Assembly (NCBI RefSeq): GCF_010389155.1
Contig: NC_057766.1
Coordinates: 1,798,001-1,862,000, forward strand
DNA from: Erigeron canadensis
Lineage: Eukaryota; Streptophyta; Magnoliopsida; Asterales; Asteraceae
Direction: 5' to 3'
DNA length: 64,000 nt
Shown: positions 59,036-64,000 of the stretch, piece by piece
Layout: each line of letters opens with the position of its first letter
How positions within the stretch are numbered: the first letter of the stretch is position 1
Made by a program: the position numbers and the translations under genes
The notes under the pieces: generated by a model
Told to the model about the DNA's origin: nothing
What the model saw: the letters and a program-made list of their open reading frames with translations, nothing else
Database searches by the model: none

Positions 59036-60758
59036 ATGGCTCTCGCTCCTCGTCAATTTGTGAAAAAGCACAATCTTGCACTGAACCTAGATCCAGATCA
59101 GCATAATTGCGAACATTTTCATGAAATGTTCAACTACATTGCTCGCTCGCGATTATCTTTTGCTTTTTGTGATTCGCCGAGACTGATTCAGCTGTATATT
59201 GATTCCTTCTGGTCTACTGCTCATGAAGTTATGGTTGATGGCCAAGGTTTTGTACGAGCAACTGTTGAAGGCACAACATTTGATTTCAATGTTGAGTCGC
59301 TCCGCACTATTTTGCATCTAGGAGCAGAACCAGACGTAGAAGAAGAGGAAGATGTCGAAATGACTTACGAGTTCGAACTTCTTCTTCGCTACTTTCAGAG
59401 AATGGGATTTGTTGGCCCGGTCAAACTTCCTTTTGACAAGAGTGGTTTTCAGGGAAGATGGAGGTATCTGGCGTATGCATTGCTCGTCTGTTTGAGCAAT
59501 CGCAAGGCTGGCTTTGATCAACTATCTGCACAGATTGCGTCGCAGATGGTTGCTTTGGTATATAATCGCCCTTATCCTTTCTCCCGATATTTTTATCAAG
59601 AGTTTATTGATCAGATTAATGCTAGGGGGAGAAAGCGATTTCTTCTGTATCCTCGATTTGTGATGGCTATAGTTAGACATTTTTGTCCAGACTTAGAATA
59701 TGACCAAGGTCCTCGCTACGTTCTTCATGCTTGGCCTTCGCGTCTTTTTGCTGATCTTGAGGCAAATACGAGTAATGTGGCTGGTCTCCATGATCCACCA
59801 CTTTTTGGTCACCTGATTAATCCAAACTATCAATCTCGTCTTGAGAATGATATGTTTGTGGATGCTGCTGATGACGATTCTGATTCTGGTTCTTCTGCGA
59901 GTTCTGTTGATGGTGTTGAGAGTTCTGGGGATGAGTCTGCTGGTTCGGATGTTGGAAATGATGATGATGATGTTGCTAGTTCCGACGGTTCTGCTGCTAC
60001 AACTGCGACAGACAGATGATTCTGCTGCTGCTGAACGTCGAACTAAGATGATTCATGATATTGCGGTTGCTTCTGAAAGCGATCATTCGCAAAAGTCGTT
60101 TGATCAAGAGGGTGTTTTGTTTCATAGAGAACGCAGAAGCAAAGCTTGTCACGTTGTTCCAGCAATTTCAGATTCCGCTAACTCCATTCCTGCTGCTGAG
60201 ATTGATCCTGATGTTGCAGCTCAGCATGATTCTGAATTGCGAGAGATCTTTGAAGATATGGAAGACCCTGTGAACAGAGCAAGTTCGGTTAGTCCAGTGA
60301 AGAGGCAAGGAAGTATTGATCTTCAATATACCAGAATTAGTCGTCGACGTGTTGTTGAAGCTTCTTCTGTAGCAATGCCTGATCCTCCAAGACCGACTGC
60401 TGCTGTTGCTCCTGTTCTTGGTCGTCGTGTTGATCTTTTGGAGACCAGGGTTCGCACTTTGGAGTCTGAACTCCTGAGACTCGCGCTGCCTTAACATTTT
60501 TGATCAACTGGGTCAAGAATCAAGGGGGAGAAGTTCCTGAAGAGGTCTGCAGATTGTCAGCGGTTCAACCAAGACGTCAGAATGACGATGATGATGCTGA
60601 TAATGCTGCTGAAATGAATGTTTCTCGCCCAGTTGAAGATAGAGGAAAGGGTGCAGCGATCGAGGGGGAGACAGGAGGTGATACTTCTCAGCAAGGTGTT
60701 TCTGGTTCTGGTGCCGGTCCTTCTGGTGCCGGTCCTTCTGGTGCTCCTTGTGATTCAG
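59036..60758 (+). CDS. Retroelement accessory (env-position) protein, exon 1, two frameshifts
   Basis: Starts MALAPRQFVKKHNLALNL. Residues 25-250 form a compact domain (LIQLYIDSFWSTAHEVMVDG, GRWRYLAYALLVCLSNRKAG, GRKRFLLYPRFVMAIVRHFC) that resembles a repeat-borne hypothetical protein family I know mainly from Asteraceae (FW...V.G...V.G......S.R..L.L pattern, then LYPRFV). Residues 276-320 are Asp/Ser/Gly-rich. The frame shifts near 60010 and again near 60485; the middle part ends in a heptad-like ETRVRTLESELLRLAL and the last part is Gly/Ser/Pro-rich. A donor TCAG|GTTTC ends the exon at 60758. No signal peptide or membrane segment is evident, so an envelope role is not supported. The function is unknown. 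Confidence 0.65.
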
Positions 60759-60945
60759 GTTTCTAATTTTGTCTATGATAAAGATTGTTAGATAGAATGT
60801 ATAATTGATTGTGTGTAATAAGTTATGACATTTTATGTAATGAAAATGTAATTTATCTTATTTTAATACAAGTACATTTCATCTTTATTATAATTATCAT
60901 GATTATTCTTTTATTCTGGTGTTCATTTTGTGTAAATTTAAATAG
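60759..60945 (+). other. Predicted 187-bp intron in the accessory gene
   Basis: GT at 60759, AG at 60944-60945, AT-rich with a T-rich 3' half. Removal joins exon 1 (one base over) to exon 2 (two bases short) in perfect phase. An intron in sense orientation inside a retrotransposon is unusual because spliced genomic RNA would lose it. Confidence 0.55.
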
Positions 60946-62051
60946 ATGATCCAGATTATACAGATTTATTCTTTGATGGTGATGAGCTCGAGGAAGGCGA
61001 ATTTGTCCCTGAACCAAATCTAGATATATTCAAGAAGCCTTATGGGTTTGATGAAGTATGGGACTCAATTCCTGAAGATCCGTTGATTGAAGAGAATAGA
61101 GTGCTGGATCAGCAGAGATCAGATGTTAGAGATCGAATGCTTCAAGTCCCATTCAGCAGCCTAACTCAAGTTCTACATTTTGTTGTGTATGCTAAGAATG
61201 GTGATGTGTCGATTCCATCTGAATATGAGATTAATGTGACAAGACCATTCAATTCAAATGATTTTCCAGTTTCTCTCAGAGATAATGATTCATTACATAT
61301 TGTTGATCGACGTGTTCCCGAGAAAAGAGTAAATGATTGGATAGTACATAGGGAAACGTGGAAACCGAATTTGTATTGGACTCATATCTCAGATAAAGAT
61401 GTTGCAAAGTACAAGACAATCATCTGGAGTTGGTTTTATGATGATGAATTGAAGTTGTTTGTGCTTAAAAGACCAGAAGGTTGTCAGTACTTAGCATGGT
61501 GTGAGAGACATTTCAGAAGTTTGTGTGAAGAAGATTTACATGAGCTTGGAAATAACTGGATTATCAATCCAAGCGATGATGGCTTAGCTGATGTTGTTGG
61601 TAAGAATCTCAGAAAAGATTTCTGGTTAAGGAAGAACATGAAAGATTCTGATAAACCACAATTTAAGATTGAGCCAAGATCGAAGAAAAGAGTGGTTAAG
61701 CCAGATAAAACAGTTGAGTTTGTTCAACATAATATTAAATGCATGATCAAGGTTCTTGCCAAGAAATGGGCACAAGATGTCTTGGACAAGATGGATAATT
61801 GGGAAATTGATCGAAATTCTGGTGAAGCCAAGATGTATGCAGATTCAAAGAAGCAGATTTTGTTGAGAAGAGTTTATGATCCGATGCAGCTGGTGAACTT
61901 CTCAAGAAATGATCTGAGAAAGCTGTACGATACAGAGTGTTCGTTTTTGCCATTTTGGAAGCATGAAGAAAGTAGATATCGTAAGATACTTCAGCTCTGC
62001 TTACATGAAGATATTCATGCAAATAGCAAAAGATTGTTGTTTGATGAATGA
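60946..62051 (+). CDS. Accessory protein, exon 2
   Basis: About 368 residues, open from the acceptor to TGA 62049. Acidic start (DPDYTDLFFDGDELEEGEF), then a Trp/Arg/Lys-rich domain (VHRETWKPNLYWTHISDKDV, CQYLAWCERHFRSLCEEDLH, VKPDKTVEFVQHNIKCMIKV) and a C-terminal HEESRYRKILQLCLHED. No stop or shift. I do not recognise a named domain. It ends 50 bases before the polypurine tract. It could alternatively be a separate gene starting at the ATG at about 61083-61140. Confidence 0.6.
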
Positions 62052-62087
62052 TCAGATTTTGAAGACTAAGAAATTGAAGGTGCTGCT

Positions 62088-62101
62088 GTCAAGGGGGAGT
62101 T
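62088..62101 (+). other. Polypurine tract
   Basis: AAGGGGGAGT directly before the 3' LTR; plus-strand primer site for reverse transcription. Confidence 0.9.
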
Positions 62102-62734
62102 TGTTGATGCATGTTGATGTGACAACAGCAACTTAGATTTGATATGTCGTTTAGATTGAGACATTATGTTAATTTATGTCGTATCTATATATGTAATTGA
62201 TAGATTATGGACTTTATGTTTTGGTAATGATCGATTACATGTTTTGGTGTTATATATATGTGTTATGTATGATGTTTGTTGTGTGATATACAAGTACAAA
62301 CATAATATGTGTTAGGATTCCTTAATAACACTTAGGAATATAACTAAGTCTTATATCTAACGAAGATAAGGTATATCTTCGTTAGAGGCAAACGAAGATA
62401 AACTTCGTTTGGTACAAACGAAGATTAACTTTGTTACATGGGCTGGGCAGCTAAGTTCGTAAGAACAAAGCCCAGCAAGCCCAGTTCAACCTGAAACATA
62501 TATATACGAATGAATACTAAAATAAATATAACATTCAACATACACGTACACCAGACACCTAAGTTCGTTCTATATCTTATAGAAACGAAGATAGCATAAT
62601 ACGGCTGATTATTTACTTGATAATTAGCGATATACCCATTTACTAATCAAACTAGTTATCTCGTGAGGATTCTGCACTCACGACATAATCATAGACGATC
62701 TCGAGAGCGATCTGTAGCTATCGAGGGACTCACA
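62102..62734 (+). repeat. 3' LTR of the 14.2-kb element
   Basis: 633 bp, same start and end as the 5' LTR. Differences seen: C/T and G/A changes in the ACGAA block and near the end, plus a missing CC at about 62517. Confidence 0.95.
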
Positions 62735-62739
62735 GTTAG

Positions 62740-64000
62740 TTATTTACATACTTTGTTTCCGAAACTTTTTCCATTAAATAAACCGTTGTCTTGTGAAACG
62801 TGCATTCTTGCTAAAATCCATAGACAAACTTATAAACCTAATAATACTAAAGTTCAAGTTCCTTTTGCGTTAGTTCATTCTGATGTGTGGGGTCCGGCTC
62901 CGGTTTTTGGGGTCAAAACTTCCGATATTATGTAATATTTGTTGATGATTGCACCCGGATGACATGGATTTATTTCTTAAAAAATAAAGCTGAAGTGTAT
63001 GAGAGGTTCACTATATTTTATTCCATGATTCAAAATCAATTTCAACAATCTATTAAAATTGTTAGATCAGACAATGGTGGAGAATATGTGAACTCACAAA
63101 TGAATCAATTTTTTCAATCCAAAGGAATAATCCATCAAACCACATGTCCACATACTCCAGAACAAAATGGTGTTGCCGAAAGGAAAACAGACTTTTATTA
63201 GAAATGGCTAGAGCTCTAATAATCAAATCATGTGTTCCAAAACATTTTTGGCCTAAAGTGTTTGGATGTACGGTTTTTGTTCATATTCCTAAGTCATACC
63301 GGGATAAACTTGACCCATGTGTAGAGAAATGTGTATTTGTTGGATATGGGGTGACTCAGAAGGGGTATAGATGTTATAATCTGAACACTCGTCACATGTT
63401 CACCACAATGAACTGTGATTTCCTGGAAACCAAGTATTTTTATCCCTTTACACTCAGTGGTCAGGGGGAGGAACAATGTGACACACTGAGCTGGCTAGGA
63501 TATACTTTAGAACAAAATTCTGAGGTAAATTCACTAGAAAATTTAGTGAATTCTCCAGAGGATTCTCCAGGAACTACAGTAGCTCCAGATACAGCACCTG
63601 AACAGTCCCTAGAACAGTCCTCTCAGGATCAACAACACAGTGCCACCGAAAATATGAGCCCAAACCTGATATCCGAGGTACGTAATTCTTCTCTGGATAT
63701 TACACTGGACACTACTGTACCAGATTTAAGAATGCAGGAAAATGAAGAACAGGTTGATACAGAAGTTCCGGAGAAATACGTACTTCCAGCAAGGTCAACA
63801 AGAGGGATTCCTGCAAAAAGATATTCTCCAGAAAGGTTGCCTAGAAACTCCAAATATCCAATGGCGAATATAGCAGAAGGACATCTATCTGAAAAAGCAA
63901 AAGCATTTACTGTAAAATTATATTCAGAAAAGATTCCTTCAAGTGTAGAGCAAGCGGTGAAGGAAGAGAAATGGAAAGAAGCTATGAATATGGAAATGGA
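62740..64000 (+). pseudogene. Outer Ty1/copia element: integrase to start of RT
   Basis: Continues the element broken at 48488: zinc-binding remnant (CETCILAKIHRQTY), integrase core (VHSDVWGPAP, RSDNGGEY, NGVAERK), a shift near 62905 and another near 63190, and an internal loss after KHFWP that joins directly to FGCTVFVHIPKSYRDKLDP. A Ser/Glu-rich linker and the first RT residues (VEQAVKEEKWKEAMN) run off the window edge. Confidence 0.9.

Larger units (their letters stand above)
48494..62734 (+). mobile_element. 14.2-kb Sirevirus-like Ty1/copia element, GTTAG target duplication
   Basis: Complete insertion flanked by GTTAG at 48489-48493 and 62735-62739, inside the integrase region of an older copia element. 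It has LTRs, a tRNA-Met primer site, a large gag, protease-integrase-(truncated RT)-RNase H, a 3-kb spacer, a promoter-bearing accessory gene and a polypurine tract. Extra coding behind pol, great length and a coiled-coil gag fit the SIRE/Maximus (Sirevirus) lineage; the lineage call is from memory of the group. LTR divergence is about 0.6%, so the insertion is recent. Confidence 0.9.

Overview
This is an AT-rich plant nuclear window that is almost entirely transposable elements and their relics. A composite (Asteraceae) genome is suggested by two things: leucine-rich-repeat exons of the kind found in the lettuce RGC2 resistance family, and a retroelement accessory protein of a type I associate with Asteraceae repeats. 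Both are recalled resemblances, not searches. The only host gene that looks intact is a four-exon CWF18/CCDC12-type splicing-factor gene at 4.5-6.8 kb. A four-exon RPA70-like gene on the minus strand at 14-15.2 kb also reads open, but it ends on what looks like a Helitron terminus.

Layout. 1-2.7 kb: right part of a decayed hAT element, with broken transposase, six ~184-bp tandem repeats and an ACCGG-rich end. 3.6-3.9 kb: SINE with a 15-bp target duplication, just upstream of the CWF18 promoter. 9.1-10.6 kb: two adjoining small Helitrons carrying a MITE and a SINE-like insert. 10.8-13.5 kb: RGC2-like LRR pseudogene. 14-15.2 kb: RPA-like gene. 16.5-19.3 kb: minus-strand Ty1/copia relic split by a 1.5-kb solo LTR. 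20.2-34.1 kb: Helitron ends, two copies of a 9-bp-TSD (Mutator-type) MITE, a 41-bp minisatellite split by a 3.07-kb solo LTR, and a long stretch without recognisable genes. 34.8-46.2 kb: pieces of one or two unidentified minus-strand genes, separated by a 4.9-kb Ty1/copia element, a 452-bp solo LTR and a 1.3-kb foldback-type element. 46.7-64 kb: an older Ty1/copia element whose integrase region is split by a young 14.2-kb Sirevirus-like element at 48,494-62,734.

The most interesting object is that 14.2-kb element. Its LTRs differ by about four substitutions and a 2-bp indel, yet it has lost the first half of its reverse transcriptase, so it probably moved with borrowed enzymes. Behind pol lies a 3-kb spacer, then what looks like a complete plant transcription unit: site II motif, TATA box, telo-box, 5'-UTR intron with a start codon next to the acceptor, a coding exon, an in-phase 187-bp intron and a second exon. 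LTR, gag leader and accessory leader share dense clusters of an ACGAA / TTCGT motif that I do not see in the coding regions.
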